Shown: in pieces, positions 1-8,943 of the stretch | Numbering within the stretch: the stretch's first letter is position 1 | How the letters are laid out: each line of letters starts with the position of its first letter | NCBI GenBank assembly: GCA_024644465.1 | Contig: JAHEKY010000017.1 | Coordinates: forward strand, 1 to 43,273 | Length of the DNA: 43,273 bases | Reading direction: 5' to 3' | Source of the DNA: Ilumatobacteraceae bacterium | Lineage (GTDB): Bacteria > Actinomycetota > Acidimicrobiia > Acidimicrobiales > Ilumatobacteraceae | Made by a program: the position numbers and the translations under genes | The notes under the pieces: model-generated | Database searches by the model: none | Seen by the model: the letters and a program-made list of their open reading frames with translations, nothing else | Told to the model about the DNA's origin: nothing

Positions 1-56
1 AACACCGGCTCGCCGTCGGCCTCGGGCTGGCCCGGCAGCAACCCAGCCGCCGTCAC
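1..56 (-). CDS. Nitrile hydratase accessory/activator protein, N-terminus only (partial)
   Basis: The reading frame enters the window's left edge and starts at GTG 54-56, overlapping the beta-subunit stop as GTGA. The 18 visible residues begin [18 protein letters not shown]. The LP...DGEPVF pattern is typical of the N-terminus of the small nitrile hydratase activator that delivers cobalt to the alpha subunit and is usually the third gene of the operon. Position and overlap support the call. The rest of the protein lies outside the window, so family assignment rests on a short stretch plus context. Confidence 0.6.
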   Translation of the reverse strand, partial: MTAAGLLPGQPEADGEPV

Positions 57-721
57 GAGTCGTCCCCGGCGGGGGAGAGGTACGACTCCCACGCGTCGAC
101 CGACACCCGCTGGCCCGGCCTGGCGTCGTCCCACAGCTCCTGCGCGTCGAACACGACCGTGTACAGCCACTCCGGCTGCTCGCCCAGACCGTGCGCGTTC
201 GCGTCCGGCAGCACGTGCGCGCCGTGCAGCCGCTCGACCGTGCCGACCCGACCCGCCACATACCCCGGCAGGCGAGTGTGGTGATCGACCCGCCCCGCCC
301 GTGTCAGCACCCGATCACCCACGTCGAACTTCGCCGGCTCGTCGACCGGACGCGACGCCGGCCCGCCCCGTGCCAGCACCGCTGCCACCTGTCCGGCCGC
401 CAGCACCCGTCGACTCGGATCACCCGGCGCAAACGCATGTCCAGTCGCCAACTCGTCGGCCGACACCAGCTCGCCGGCGGCCAGCAACCGCTCCAACGCC
501 ACCGTCCACGTCTCGTAGTACGACTGGTCGGCATAGTTCGGCAGCGTCTCGCGCGCCGCGCGAATCATGTCGATGTTCCACCCGCCTGGCGCACCGGCCG
601 CAAGCGTGAGCGCCAGCGCCTTCGCCTCCCACACGTGGTGAAAGACCACGCCCTCCGGCTCGTACTCGATCGGGCCATGGCCCGTCGTGCCGCCCAGGTC
701 GGCGTGCGTCACGTAGTTCAC
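53..721 (-). CDS. nthB: Nitrile hydratase beta subunit
   Basis: About 222 aa. It forms the heterodimer with the alpha subunit that hydrates nitriles to amides in the cytoplasm. The N-terminus ([20 protein letters not shown]) matches the beta-family opening M-N-x-HDLGG-x-G-x-GP. [13 protein letters not shown] and WNID.IR..RE..P..Y....YYE.W..ALE.LL follow. The C-terminal SH3-like half contains [23 protein letters not shown] and a closing YL. The start is GTG 721, which overlaps the alpha stop as GTGA; the longer open frame upstream is only a shadow of the alpha gene. The stop overlaps the next gene in the same way, so three genes are translationally coupled. Confidence 0.93.
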   Translation of the reverse strand: MNYVTHADLGGTTGHGPIEYEPEGVVFHHVWEAKALALTLAAGAPGGWNIDMIRAARETLPNYADQSYYETWTVALERLLAAGELVSADELATGHAFAPGDPSRRVLAAGQVAAVLARGGPASRPVDEPAKFDVGDRVLTRAGRVDHHTRLPGYVAGRVGTVERLHGAHVLPDANAHGLGEQPEWLYTVVFDAQELWDDARPGQRVSVDAWESYLSPAGDDS

Positions 722-1347
722 CCCGGAGCCGCCTCCGTCGAGGCAGCGTCGAGGGGCAGGCCGACGCCGATCATCGAGTCGCGCGTGACCAGGTCGGCGA
801 GCTGCTCCTCGGACCACCCGTCGGTGCCGGCGGGGCGCTGTGGGATCACGAGGTAGCGCACCTCGGCCGTCGAGTCCCACACCCGCAGCTCGACATCGTC
901 GGCCGGCTCCACCCCGAACTCCGCCAGCACGCCGCGCGGGTCGCGCACCGCCCGCGACCGGTACGGCGCGCTCTTGTACCACGTCGGCGGCAGGCCGAGC
1001 ACCGGCCACGGATAGCAGCTGCACAGCGTGCACACCACCATGTGATGCGTGTCGGCCGCCTGCTCGACGGCCACCATGTGCTCGCCCTGCCGGCCGCCGT
1101 ATCCGAGCGAGGCGATTGCGGCCGTCGCATCGGTGCGCAGCCACTCGCGGAACTCGTCGTCGACCCACGCGCGCGCCACCACCCGCGCCCCGTTGCGCGG
1201 CCCGATTCGGGTCTGGTACGCGTCGATCAGCTCGTCGAGCGCGGCCGGGTCGACGTAGCCCTTCTCGGTCAGCAACGTCTCCAGCGCGCGCACCCGGACG
1301 TCCATCGGATCGAGCTCGCTGTGCTCGTGATCGTGATCGTGGCCCAT
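718..1347 (-). CDS. nthA: Nitrile hydratase alpha subunit, cobalt type
   Basis: About 209 aa. This is the metal-binding catalytic subunit. The metal claw is VCTLCSCY, with C106, C109 and C111. Thr after the first Cys and Tyr after the last are the cobalt-type signature (iron-type enzymes have CSLCSCT). [15 protein letters not shown] and the following [10 protein letters not shown] match the family. The N-terminus MGHDHDHEH is His/Asp rich, as in many actinobacterial homologues. ATG 1347 is chosen because TACGCT at 1356-1361 (minus strand) lies 8 bases upstream, giving a near-leaderless transcript; the longer open frame has no family similarity. First gene of the operon. Confidence 0.94.
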   Translation of the reverse strand: MGHDHDHEHSELDPMDVRVRALETLLTEKGYVDPAALDELIDAYQTRIGPRNGARVVARAWVDDEFREWLRTDATAAIASLGYGGRQGEHMVAVEQAADTHHMVVCTLCSCYPWPVLGLPPTWYKSAPYRSRAVRDPRGVLAEFGVEPADDVELRVWDSTAEVRYLVIPQRPAGTDGWSEEQLADLVTRDSMIGVGLPLDAASTEAAPG

Positions 1348-1355
1348 CGTTGTCG

Positions 1356-1361
1356 AGCGTA
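1356..1361 (-). promoter_or_regulatory. Candidate -10 box of the nitrile hydratase operon
   Basis: TACGCT on the minus strand, 8 bases before ATG 1347. This would place transcription start at or next to the start codon. No convincing -35 is visible. Confidence 0.4.
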
Positions 1362-1476
1362 GACCGGGGCCGCAACCGCGCGAGTTCTGCCCGACCGACC
1401 ACAGTTCCCACCCGGCACCGACCGATGTAACGATCCGGACTTCAGTACGCAGCACTTCTTGCCGATCTCTTGACAC

Positions 1477-2337
1477 ATGGGCAAGAAACTGATCAACCTG
1501 CGCCAGCACGACACGTGCGCAGCGTGCTACGGCGGCGTCGCCAGGGCGACGCGGGCCTGGTGGGACACGTCACGTGGCCACGTCGTCTGCACACGCTGTC
1601 GCCCCCTCGAATTCCAGCCGGTCGAAGCCGCGCCGATCGACGTCGTCGTCGATGTGCGCGCCGATGACGTCGCGGTCTCCGAGTCCGTCGCCGCCAGCAT
1701 CGCCCGCCACCCCGCGAATCAGCCCCGTCGCACTGCTGCACGTCCAGCCGGCGACACCGCCGATGACGACGGCGGGGCCGGCCCCGCGGGGTTGCCGCTG
1801 CACATCGCGGCCTGGGAACAGCGCGCCGCTGATGAACGGACCCTCGTGCGCTACCTCGACGAGATCACCGCCGGCCGGGCCGTCGTGCTCCACGATCGCA
1901 TGGTGCCCGCCCTCCGGGCGACGATCGACCACGTCGTCGTCGCGTCCAGTGGCATCTGGGTGATCGACACGAACCGCTTCGGCGGGCGGATCGGGTATCG
2001 GTCGAGCGACCTCGTCCACCCGAGCGCGGCGGACCTCCAGGCCGGCCCCCGACGCGAGGCGAAGCTGGTGACGGCGATGGCCGAGTTGTGCGACGCCGTC
2101 CGGTCGATCGTCGCGCCGGTCGGTGACGTCGCCGCGTCCTCGATCCGGCCCGCAGTGTGCTTCACGCACGGGCAGTGGCCCGGCCCGGCGCACACCGAGA
2201 CGATTCACGACGTGATCGTCGCGCCGCCCGTTGCCCTCGGCGCGGCGATCCTCCAGGACGGTTGGCTCGGCCCGGACGCGATCAACGCGATCGCCACCCA
2301 TCTCACGGCCGATCTGCCGCCCATCGCCCGCCGCTGA
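1477..2337 (+). CDS. NERD-domain protein with N-terminal CxxC pairs (paralogue 1)
   Basis: 286 aa. The N-terminus carries CAACY (residues 14-17) and CTRC, a likely four-Cys zinc site separated by a WWD motif. A low-complexity linker follows (about 60-105). Then comes a nuclease-related (NERD) domain: [32 protein letters not shown], and a later [10 protein letters not shown] strand. NERD domains resemble PD-(D/E)xK nucleases. Here the usual Glu/Asp-x-Lys lysine is Asn (VIDTN), so catalysis is doubtful. It is clearly paralogous to the genes at 9266-10084 (full length) and 31876-32475 (NERD part only). Its biological role is unknown. Confidence 0.8.
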   Translation: MGKKLINLRQHDTCAACYGGVARATRAWWDTSRGHVVCTRCRPLEFQPVEAAPIDVVVDVRADDVAVSESVAASIARHPANQPRRTAARPAGDTADDDGGAGPAGLPLHIAAWEQRAADERTLVRYLDEITAGRAVVLHDRMVPALRATIDHVVVASSGIWVIDTNRFGGRIGYRSSDLVHPSAADLQAGPRREAKLVTAMAELCDAVRSIVAPVGDVAASSIRPAVCFTHGQWPGPAHTETIHDVIVAPPVALGAAILQDGWLGPDAINAIATHLTADLPPIARR

Positions 2338-2478
2338 CCCCGGGCACCGACGCGGGTCGTGACACCCCGGCGGTACGGTTGCTCGCACCGACTCCCTCCG
2401 ACAGTCCCACGACTGGAGGACCGATGTCGCAACCACCCACCCCGCCCCGAGCGCTCGCCGCGGGTGGTCATACCCGGT

Positions 2479-2484
2479 TATACT
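2479..2484 (+). promoter_or_regulatory. -10 box of the toxin-antitoxin operon (leaderless)
   Basis: TATACT followed by exactly six bases and then ATG 2491. Transcription would start at the A of the start codon. No Shine-Dalgarno sequence precedes the ATG, consistent with a leaderless mRNA. Confidence 0.6.
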
Positions 2485-2490
2485 CCGGTC

Positions 2491-2727
2491 ATGAAGACTG
2501 CGGTGTCGATCCCCGACGTGATCTTCCGGGCGGCCGATCGCCTCGCCCAGCAGCGCAAGATGTCCCGCTCCGAGCTCTACGCCGCCGCGCTGGCCGAGTA
2601 CCTCGAAGCGGCCGATCGGGAGAACGTGACCGAGCGGCTCAACGAGGTGTACACCGCCATCGACCAGGAACCCGATCCGTTCTTCACGGCAGCCGTGCAG
2701 AGCTGGCTGACCGAGGAGGAGTGGTGA
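2491..2727 (+). CDS. Ribbon-helix-helix-type antitoxin (MazE-like)
   Basis: 78 aa. MKTAVSIPDVIFRAADRLA is the N-terminal beta strand and first helix of a ribbon-helix-helix DNA-binding fold. MSRSELYAAALAEYLEA is the second helix. The acidic C-terminal tail (PDPFFTAAVQSWLTEEEW) is the type of segment that wraps the toxin. It probably represses its own promoter and neutralises the downstream toxin. The start at ATG 2491 is supported by the TATACT box six bases upstream. It overlaps the toxin gene by 4 bases (GTGA), the usual arrangement for these pairs. Confidence 0.88.
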   Translation: MKTAVSIPDVIFRAADRLAQQRKMSRSELYAAALAEYLEAADRENVTERLNEVYTAIDQEPDPFFTAAVQSWLTEEEW

Positions 2728-3074
2728 TCGAGCGCGGGGTCATCCACTGGGCTGCGCTCCCCGAGCCGATCGGCTCGGCGCCGGGGTTCCGCCGGCCGGT
2801 GCTCGTCGTCTCGGCCGATCGCTTCAATCAGAGCCGGCTCAACACGGTGATCGTCGCCTCGATCAGCTCCAACCTCGCCCTCGCGACTGCGCCCGGCAAC
2901 GTGCTCGTCGCAGCCGAGGCGTCAGGGCTCCCACGCGACTCCGTCGTCAACGTCACCCAGCTCTACACCGTCGACCGTCGGTTGCTCGGCGAGACGGTCG
3001 GCCGACTCGACTTCGCCACGCTGGCCGCGGTGGAAGCCGGCCTCCGCCTCGCCCTCGACCTCGACGCGGCGTGA
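2724..3074 (+). CDS. MazF/PemK-family mRNA interferase toxin
   Basis: About 116 aa. ERGVIHWAALPEPIGSAPGFRRPVLVVSAD matches the MazF/PemK opening (RG.iw...LP.P.G.....RPvlvvq.d). FNQSRLNTVIVASISSNL and VNVTQLYTVDR are the other conserved strands; the Thr/Ser and Arg positions of the active site appear retained. These toxins cleave mRNA at short sequence motifs. GGAGGA at 2715-2720 lies inside the antitoxin's last codons. GTG 2724 gives the 4-base overlap. GTG 2721 is an equally readable alternative and would begin MVIERG like other family members. Confidence 0.88.
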   Translation: MIERGVIHWAALPEPIGSAPGFRRPVLVVSADRFNQSRLNTVIVASISSNLALATAPGNVLVAAEASGLPRDSVVNVTQLYTVDRRLLGETVGRLDFATLAAVEAGLRLALDLDAA

Positions 3075-3086
3075 GTCACCATCGCC

Positions 3087-3100
3087 GCGCCCGAGGGCGC
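3087..3100. terminator. Possible hairpin between convergent genes
   Basis: GCGCC-CGAG-GGCGC lies in the 37 bases between the toxin stop and the convergent ABC ATPase stop. The stem is short and there is no T-run, so this is a weak terminator candidate. Confidence 0.3.
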
Positions 3101-3111
3101 TCGCCGCGCCG

Positions 3112-3768
3112 TCACGTGGCGTCGACACCGACCCCGTCACCCGCACCGGTCACGACGCCGTCGCGCATGTGGAACACCATCGTGCAACGATCCAGCAGCC
3201 GGCCGTCGTGAGTCGCGACCAACACGCACGAGCCGGAGGCGGCGACGTCGGCCAGCGCCTCGCCGACGCGGTCGGTGTTCGCCTCGTCCTGGTGGCTCGT
3301 CGGCTCATCCGCGATCAGCAGGCCGGGCGCGGTCACCAGCGCCCGGGCGACCGCCGCCCGCTGCTGCTCGCCGAGCGAGGTCTCCTCCGGCGGCCGGTCG
3401 GCGAGCAGCCCGATCCCGAGCCGCTCCATCACCTCCCCGACATCGGTCGCAGCCGGCGCACCGAGACGAATCGGCAAGCCGACGTTCTCACGCATCGTCA
3501 GCTCCGGCAGCAGCCCGATCGTCTGCGGCACGATCGCCAGCTGCGACCAGTCCGCCGTGTCGTGCGGTCCCGCGATCGTGCCGTCGTCGGCCTCGTCGCC
3601 ACCGCAGATCAGGTTGAGCAACGTCGTCTTGCCCGACCCCGACGGGCCGACCAGCGCGATCATCGAACCCGGCGGCAACTCCAGCGACACGTCGTCGACC
3701 GCGGTCACGACTTCGCGGCCGCGTCGATACCGCTTGGTCACCCCGGCGAGCCTGACGATCGCGGTCAC
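3112..3768 (-). CDS. ABC transporter ATP-binding protein (LolD/MacB type), second subunit
   Basis: About 218 aa. Walker A is GPSGSGKTT. The Q-loop region is IVPQTIGLLPELT, the signature is TSLGEQQR (a variant of LSGGQQ), Walker B is LLIADEPTS and the H-loop is ATHD. It is the downstream ATPase of a three-gene exporter operon that reads permease, ATPase 1, ATPase 2 on the minus strand. GTG 3768 overlaps the stop of ATPase 1 as GTGA. Two different ATPases with one large FtsX-like permease suggest a heterodimeric nucleotide-binding pair. The substrate cannot be predicted. Confidence 0.9.
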   Translation of the reverse strand: MTAIVRLAGVTKRYRRGREVVTAVDDVSLELPPGSMIALVGPSGSGKTTLLNLICGGDEADDGTIAGPHDTADWSQLAIVPQTIGLLPELTMRENVGLPIRLGAPAATDVGEVMERLGIGLLADRPPEETSLGEQQRAAVARALVTAPGLLIADEPTSHQDEANTDRVGEALADVAASGSCVLVATHDGRLLDRCTMVFHMRDGVVTGAGDGVGVDAT

Positions 3769-4586
3769 GGCTCCTCCACGGTGAACGTCCGGCGGTCGGC
3801 GTCCCACGAGACGCGCGCCCGCCGGTCCGGGAAGTGCTCGCGGACGTCGGGTGGCAGCTGGATCCGCCCGGCGTGATCGATCACGGCCAGCTCGGTGCCG
3901 GCCTCGGTGACCGACGCGATCGACCCGTCGCGCAACGTCACGACCTCGTCGACCCGTGAGAGCACGCGCTGATCGTGGGTCGCCACCACCACGGTGATGC
4001 CGTCGCCGGCCAGCCGCTCGATCGCATCGAGGACACGGTCGGTGCTCGCCGTGTCGAGTTCGGCCGTCGGCTCGTCCGCGATGATCACCGCCGGCGCACC
4101 CACCGCGCCACGGGCGAACGCCAGTCGCTGCTGCTCGCCGCCCGACAACTGATCCGGCAGGTGGTCGGCCCGGTCGGCGAGACCGAGCCCGTCGAGCATC
4201 TCCCGCGCCGCGTCGACGCCCACCCCGCGCCGTTGCGCGACGCGCACCACCTGATCGAGTGCGGTGAGGTGGCCGAGCAGGTTGTCCGTCGGCCGCTGGT
4301 GGACGTGCGCGAGCAGTCGCGCCCGCATCCTTCGCCGGGCAGGATGCGAGAGGCGGACGAGGTTCACGCCGTCGATCGTGACATCGCCCGCGGTCGGTTC
4401 GTCGAGCCCCCCGATCATCCGCAGCAGCGACGACTTGCCGCTTCCCGACGGCCCGACCACCGCGACCGTACGGCCGGACTCGATCGTCAGGTCGACGCCA
4501 CGCACCGCCTGCACGCGGCCGGTCGCCGATTCGAAGACACGGAGCAGGCTGACGCACTCGATCACCGGACGCCGATCACGTTCCAC
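3765..4586 (-). CDS. ABC transporter ATP-binding protein with C-terminal AbrB-like extension
   Basis: 273 aa. Walker A GPSGSGKSS, signature LSGGEQQR, Walker B VIIADEPTAELD and H-loop ATHD are all intact. After the ATPase core (about residue 228) comes a roughly 40-residue tail, ELAVIDHAGRIQLPPDVRE, which resembles a SpoVT/AbrB or MazE swapped-hairpin strand (VD..GRI.LP...R). GTG 4586 is supported by GGAGG six bases upstream; GTG 4565 (MIECV) is the alternative. The start overlaps the permease stop (4576) by about 11 bases. The tail may bind the partner ATPase or permease; that is inference. Confidence 0.9.
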   Translation of the reverse strand: MERDRRPVIECVSLLRVFESATGRVQAVRGVDLTIESGRTVAVVGPSGSGKSSLLRMIGGLDEPTAGDVTIDGVNLVRLSHPARRRMRARLLAHVHQRPTDNLLGHLTALDQVVRVAQRRGVGVDAAREMLDGLGLADRADHLPDQLSGGEQQRLAFARGAVGAPAVIIADEPTAELDTASTDRVLDAIERLAGDGITVVVATHDQRVLSRVDEVVTLRDGSIASVTEAGTELAVIDHAGRIQLPPDVREHFPDRRARVSWDADRRTFTVEEP

Positions 4587-7227
4587 GGAGCACCTCCGCG
4601 TACGAGCGCCGCCTCGACATCGAGTCGTTGGCCAGTGCCGCGACGACCACGACGACGGTCGCCGCGGCCCCGACCGCAGCGACGAGGACCCACGGTGGGT
4701 CGAGCCCCGTGTCGGGCACGATCCGCGGCTCGGGCTCGAAACGATCGAAGATGCGGCTCGCGAGCACCACGCCGGTCAGCGTGCCGGCGACGAACGCGAC
4801 CACCACGATGCCGAGCACCTCGACGACTGCCGCCACCGCGGCCGAGCGACGTCGCAGGCCCATCCGCTCGGCCATCACCATCGAGAGCTGGCGTCGCTCC
4901 CGCTGCTCGGAGAGGTAGAAGAACAGCGTGCCGACCGCAGCGAGGCCGGCGATCGCCGCGAGGAGGCCGAGGTAGCCGAACGTCCATCGCGCCGTCCGGT
5001 TCCCGACCAGATTCGAGTGGTCGGACAGCGTCAGAACATCGCTGACGTCGACACCGTTCGTGGTGAGGAACGTGGTCGCGGTCGTCGCGTCGAGCTGCGA
5101 GAGCAGGATCGGGCGATACAGGGCAAGGGGCGAGCGAAAACCGGCGGCCCATTCGTCCGGATCGACGTCCGCCGGTCGCTGCGCCTCGTGATCACGGCGC
5201 GCCACCGCGACCACCTGGTCGGCATCGACCACCAACGTCGGGAAGACCTCCGGCGTCAGCGGCGCGGCGGCGACGTCGTCGATGACGACGTAGGACAGAA
5301 CGCTCGACGTGCCGAAGCCACCGTCGCCCGGCACCGCGAACCTGCCGGCGGCGACGGCCGCGACGTCGGCATCGACCGGCGTGGCGAGCGCGTCGACGAG
5401 GTCGGCCGCGGACGACCCGAACGACGGATGCCACGACACCGCATCCGCATACGTCTCCGGATCGATCGCCAGGATGTTCACCGGGTCGCCGCCGATCGTC
5501 AGCCGCGTCGTCTGGGCGAGCACGAGTGTCGTGTCCTCGGGAATCGGGCCGTCGAACGGACGATTCACGCGGACCTGCGTCTCCCCGCCGACGACCGTCG
5601 TCGCCTTCGCCTCGCTCGCTGTGTCGAGCGAGTCGACGAGGCTCGTCGAGAACACGATCAGACCGAGGGCGATACCCATCGCCACCGACATCAGGACGGC
5701 ACCGGCGTCTGCTGAAGTGATCCGGCGCCATGCGAGGAAGAGCGCAGGCGGAAGCGTGCCACCGGTGCGATGGATGCGCCGCATCAGCCGGCTCACCGCG
5801 AGCACGACGAGGCCGACGCCGGCGACGAGGCCGATCAGCGGGAACGCGATCACGAGCGGATCGACCTCGCCGACGTCGCCACCCGCACCGACCTGGACCC
5901 AGGCCGCCGCCGCGACGCCGACGACCGGCAGGAACCACGCCAGCCGCAGAGCAGCGACGGCGGCACGCCGCGTGTGCAGCACCCGCATCGCCGCGAACGC
6001 AGTGATCGCGGCCGCGAGCACGAGACCGACGGCGACCGTCCCGACGATCGCGCCGACATCGATCGCGCCGGCTCCGGATCGGCCGGGAACGAGAACCAGC
6101 GCCGATGCCACGGCGACACCGAGCAGGGCGCCGACCACCGCCGGAGCGGTGAACTGCACCAGCGCCCGCGCCGCGAACCGCCACGCCGCGTCGCCGTCGG
6201 CGCGCAGCAACCGGACCTCGGTCTCCCGCTTGCGCACGGCGAAGGCAGCGCCGGCCGCGGTCACGATCAGACCGAGGGCGATCCCGCCGATCGCCGCCGT
6301 CGCGATCGGCTGGTCCAGTTCCGCGATCACCGCCTCGATGTCGAACCGCAGGTCGAAGACGTCGGTCGCCACGACGGGGACCGGACCACCCTCGCCGGAG
6401 AACGCGGCGATCGCGCCGGCCACGTCGGCGGACTGGGTGAAGGAACCTTCCAGCCCGCGCATCCGGCGGCTGTGGCCGACGAGCTCGTCGTACGAGTCGG
6501 GACGGTCCGCGACGTCGCTGTCCCAGCGCACGATGCCGTCGACGCCGAGGTCGAGCATCAGCGGTTCCGGGACGAAGATCGCCTCGAACAGCGGCCCGCC
6601 GAACACTGCCGAGAACGTCGGCACGAAGACCGCCGGCACGTCGTCCCAGTAGGGATCCCGCGCGCCGTCCCACAGGTCCGCGTACACCGCGCTGATCGGC
6701 ACCGGTTCCCCGGGCCCGACGGCGACGAGCGACCCGGCAGGGAGGTCCAACCGCGTCGACAGGCGCTCGGAGATCCAGAGGCCATCGACCGAGCGATCCC
6801 CTTCGAGTACGGCGAGTGCCTCGATCGCGCCCTCCCGCGCGACGAAGCGGGCGGCGGAGCCGATGATCACCTCCGGAGGTGACTCGCCATCGGCCGGCGG
6901 ATCGGCGAGCGAGAGGTTGGCGTACACCGTCCGCACGGGCGCGTCCATCCGGCCACCGCGGCCGAGCTGCTCGCGCAGCGCCGCGTCCAGCCCGGCGACA
7001 GCGGTCGATTCGAGACGTCCGGTGGCCGTCACGGTGACGTCGAGCCCGCCCGGGTTGTCGTCGAGCACCTGTCGGGTGATCGAGTCGGACGCACCGACGA
7101 GGAACACGTCTGCGCTCGCGGCCATGAATGCCGGGAGCGCGAACGACGCGATCAATGCCGTGATCAGCCCGCCCGAACGCCACGGTCGGACGATCCATCG
7201 CCACCATGTCGCGATGCTCCTGCCCAC
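4576..7227 (-). CDS. FtsX-like ABC transporter permease
   Basis: About 883 aa from GTG 7227 (GTG 7263 would add 12 residues; neither has a clear ribosome binding site). An N-terminal membrane helix (LITALIASFALPAFMAASA) is followed by a large extracytoplasmic domain of about 270 residues. A helix bundle follows (AIGGIALGLIVTAAGAAFAV, FTAPAVVGALLGVAVASALVL and others), then a second extracytoplasmic part. Helices near the C-terminus (LGLLAAIAGLAAVGTLFFYL, AAVVEVLGIVVVAFVAGTL) end in a short cytoplasmic tail. This is the two-FtsX-domain layout of type VII exporters (MacB/LolCDE family), which move substrates out of the membrane mechanically. It forms one operon with the two ATPases. Confidence 0.88.
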   Translation of the reverse strand: MGRSIATWWRWIVRPWRSGGLITALIASFALPAFMAASADVFLVGASDSITRQVLDDNPGGLDVTVTATGRLESTAVAGLDAALREQLGRGGRMDAPVRTVYANLSLADPPADGESPPEVIIGSAARFVAREGAIEALAVLEGDRSVDGLWISERLSTRLDLPAGSLVAVGPGEPVPISAVYADLWDGARDPYWDDVPAVFVPTFSAVFGGPLFEAIFVPEPLMLDLGVDGIVRWDSDVADRPDSYDELVGHSRRMRGLEGSFTQSADVAGAIAAFSGEGGPVPVVATDVFDLRFDIEAVIAELDQPIATAAIGGIALGLIVTAAGAAFAVRKRETEVRLLRADGDAAWRFAARALVQFTAPAVVGALLGVAVASALVLVPGRSGAGAIDVGAIVGTVAVGLVLAAAITAFAAMRVLHTRRAAVAALRLAWFLPVVGVAAAAWVQVGAGGDVGEVDPLVIAFPLIGLVAGVGLVVLAVSRLMRRIHRTGGTLPPALFLAWRRITSADAGAVLMSVAMGIALGLIVFSTSLVDSLDTASEAKATTVVGGETQVRVNRPFDGPIPEDTTLVLAQTTRLTIGGDPVNILAIDPETYADAVSWHPSFGSSAADLVDALATPVDADVAAVAAGRFAVPGDGGFGTSSVLSYVVIDDVAAAPLTPEVFPTLVVDADQVVAVARRDHEAQRPADVDPDEWAAGFRSPLALYRPILLSQLDATTATTFLTTNGVDVSDVLTLSDHSNLVGNRTARWTFGYLGLLAAIAGLAAVGTLFFYLSEQRERRQLSMVMAERMGLRRRSAAVAAVVEVLGIVVVAFVAGTLTGVVLASRIFDRFEPEPRIVPDTGLDPPWVLVAAVGAAATVVVVVAALANDSMSRRRSYAEVLRGT

Positions 7228-7280
7228 GGCCGCAGTCTCACACGTCCGGTCGGCACGGCCCACCGGACGGCGACGCGGCG

Positions 7281-8747
7281 TCAGCCTCCGCCGGTCATCA
7301 CGTCAGCGGCCAGTTGGCGCGCGGCAACCTCGACTCCGGCGAGCTGCGGCTCGATCGCAGCGGCGAGTGCCGGCGGAAACGTCGGGCCGGGCACGGTCGG
7401 CGGCGCGTAGCGCGCGAGTGCGGCGGCCATCTCGGCGTCGAACGGTGCGAGGTCGATGTCGTCGGCGATCAGGCCACCGAGGCCCTTGCGCCGGCACATC
7501 AGGAACGCGAGGCGCGCCTCGCTGACCGTCCCGACGCAATCGGTCGGCTTGTAGCTCTCCAACCCGAGCATCTTGCGCAGCACCGTCCGGTTCTCCGGCA
7601 GCGCGAACAGGTTGACGCCGCCCCACCGCGCCGGGTCACCCGACCCCGCGCCGGCCGACCGCCGGAACGTGTCGGCGACGACCTGCTCCGGCAGCCACGC
7701 CACGTAGCTCATCCAGACGTAGATGCACTTCGCGCAGCGACAGCACCACGGCTTGAGCTGCGCGCAGGAATGCGTTGCGGGCACCGCGTCGAGGTTGCGG
7801 TGCAGCAGGGTGAACACGCCGACGTCGTGCACCGGGCGCAGGATGTGGAACATCGACAGGTTCGACACGAGATGCTCACGGACGTAGTCGTGCAGCAGTT
7901 GCTCGGCGGCGCTGCTCATGCCCCACAGGTAGTTGACGTCCTCGCCGGTGCGCTCCCAGTGCAGGTTGTGCTCGTCGGTGCTCGCGGAGACGCCGAGCGC
8001 GACGTTCGTGTACCCGTGCTGGAGCGCGACCGGCAGCGCCGTCAAGTACGAGCTGACCGTCTCCGCGGCGATCATCCGGGCGACGCCGCGAGCGGGATCG
8101 ACGTTCGCCGCCGGCGAGTCGAGCGCATCGTCGAACACCCACCCGCGGTGCAGCCGGCCGTGACCGGTGTGTGCGAGCAGCCCGTCGATCAGCTCGTGCT
8201 GGTGCGAACCGCGGCCGTAGGTCGAGTGGCTGTACACGAACGCGTCGTAGTCGACGCCGCCGCCCTCGAGCAGCGTCATGCTCGCGAGGCTGTCCTTACC
8301 CCCGCCGCAGAGCATCAACGTCTCGACGTCACCGGGCACGACCTCGACGGGTGCGGTGCCGACGGGTGCGGGCCCGCCTTGGTCGGGCCGGGCATTGCGC
8401 CCTGGCCGGGGCAGGCGGTAGCCGGGGAGATCGTTCTCGAACCGCCACACCGCCCAGACGTTGTGGAAGATCGTCTCCCACAGCTGCCAGAACTCGTCGG
8501 TGACGAGATCCGCGTACGGCCCCGCGTCGATCGAGTCGGGTGCGAGGCTCGCCGCCTTGTTCGCCTCGAATGCGAGCAGGTGGAACTCGATCGTGCGCAG
8601 GTACGCCGCGCCGTACCGCTCGGCGAGCTCGTCGAAGTCGACCGTGTCGTACCAGGAGCTCGTCGAGAACCGCACGCCGTCGATGCGGTACCGCAGCACG
8701 ATCTGTCGGCGGCTCCGCTCGACCGCCTCGAACACCAACACGGCCAC
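7281..8747 (-). CDS. PP-loop ATP pyrophosphatase-type enzyme, MurL-like (possible UDP-MurNAc-L-Ala-L-Glu epimerase)
   Basis: About 488 aa. The phosphate-binding PP-loop is LCGGGKDSLASM (about residues 147-157), typical of N-type ATP pyrophosphatases that adenylate a substrate. WCCRCAKC further on is a Cys cluster. This combination and length resemble MurL, which epimerises the terminal L-Glu of UDP-MurNAc-L-Ala-L-Glu after AMP activation. I recognise the family by motif only, and no MurD2 is visible nearby. GTG 8747 is chosen because TACGGT stands six bases upstream on the minus strand (leaderless pattern). GTG 8786 would add 13 residues. The gene ends 17 bases before the first possible permease start and may be co-transcribed. 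Confidence 0.7.
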   Translation of the reverse strand: MAVLVFEAVERSRRQIVLRYRIDGVRFSTSSWYDTVDFDELAERYGAAYLRTIEFHLLAFEANKAASLAPDSIDAGPYADLVTDEFWQLWETIFHNVWAVWRFENDLPGYRLPRPGRNARPDQGGPAPVGTAPVEVVPGDVETLMLCGGGKDSLASMTLLEGGGVDYDAFVYSHSTYGRGSHQHELIDGLLAHTGHGRLHRGWVFDDALDSPAANVDPARGVARMIAAETVSSYLTALPVALQHGYTNVALGVSASTDEHNLHWERTGEDVNYLWGMSSAAEQLLHDYVREHLVSNLSMFHILRPVHDVGVFTLLHRNLDAVPATHSCAQLKPWCCRCAKCIYVWMSYVAWLPEQVVADTFRRSAGAGSGDPARWGGVNLFALPENRTVLRKMLGLESYKPTDCVGTVSEARLAFLMCRRKGLGGLIADDIDLAPFDAEMAAALARYAPPTVPGPTFPPALAAAIEPQLAGVEVAARQLAADVMTGGG

Positions 8748-8753
8748 AGATGA

Positions 8754-8759
8754 ACCGTA
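8754..8759 (-). promoter_or_regulatory. Candidate -10 box, leaderless start of the MurL-like gene
   Basis: TACGGT on the minus strand, six bases before GTG 8747. The same spacing is seen at several other genes in this window. Confidence 0.45.
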
Positions 8760-8943
8760 CCGCCGACGCGCGATCGGGTCCGACACGTCTCCGACCCCGG
8801 TGTCGCAGCCACCGGAGGCGCACATCGGCGCCCCGATGTGTGATCGCGGCGCGGCCTGGGTATCCGCTCCGCATGGATCGCACCGACCCGGCTCCCCTCA
8901 AGGAACCCTCAAGCGCCGGGTCGAACCTGCCGATAGGTCGGAC

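Noticed and set aside
53-1411. A single 452-residue protein containing the beta nitrile hydratase sequence.
   Set aside because: The first half is an Arg-rich shadow of the alpha gene. The beta family start is GTG 721 with a GTGA overlap.
2430-3074. A longer toxin beginning MSQPPTPPRA at about 2424.
   Set aside because: That frame overlaps the whole antitoxin gene and has no similarity to MazF before ERGVIHW; the overlap at 2724 is the normal arrangement.
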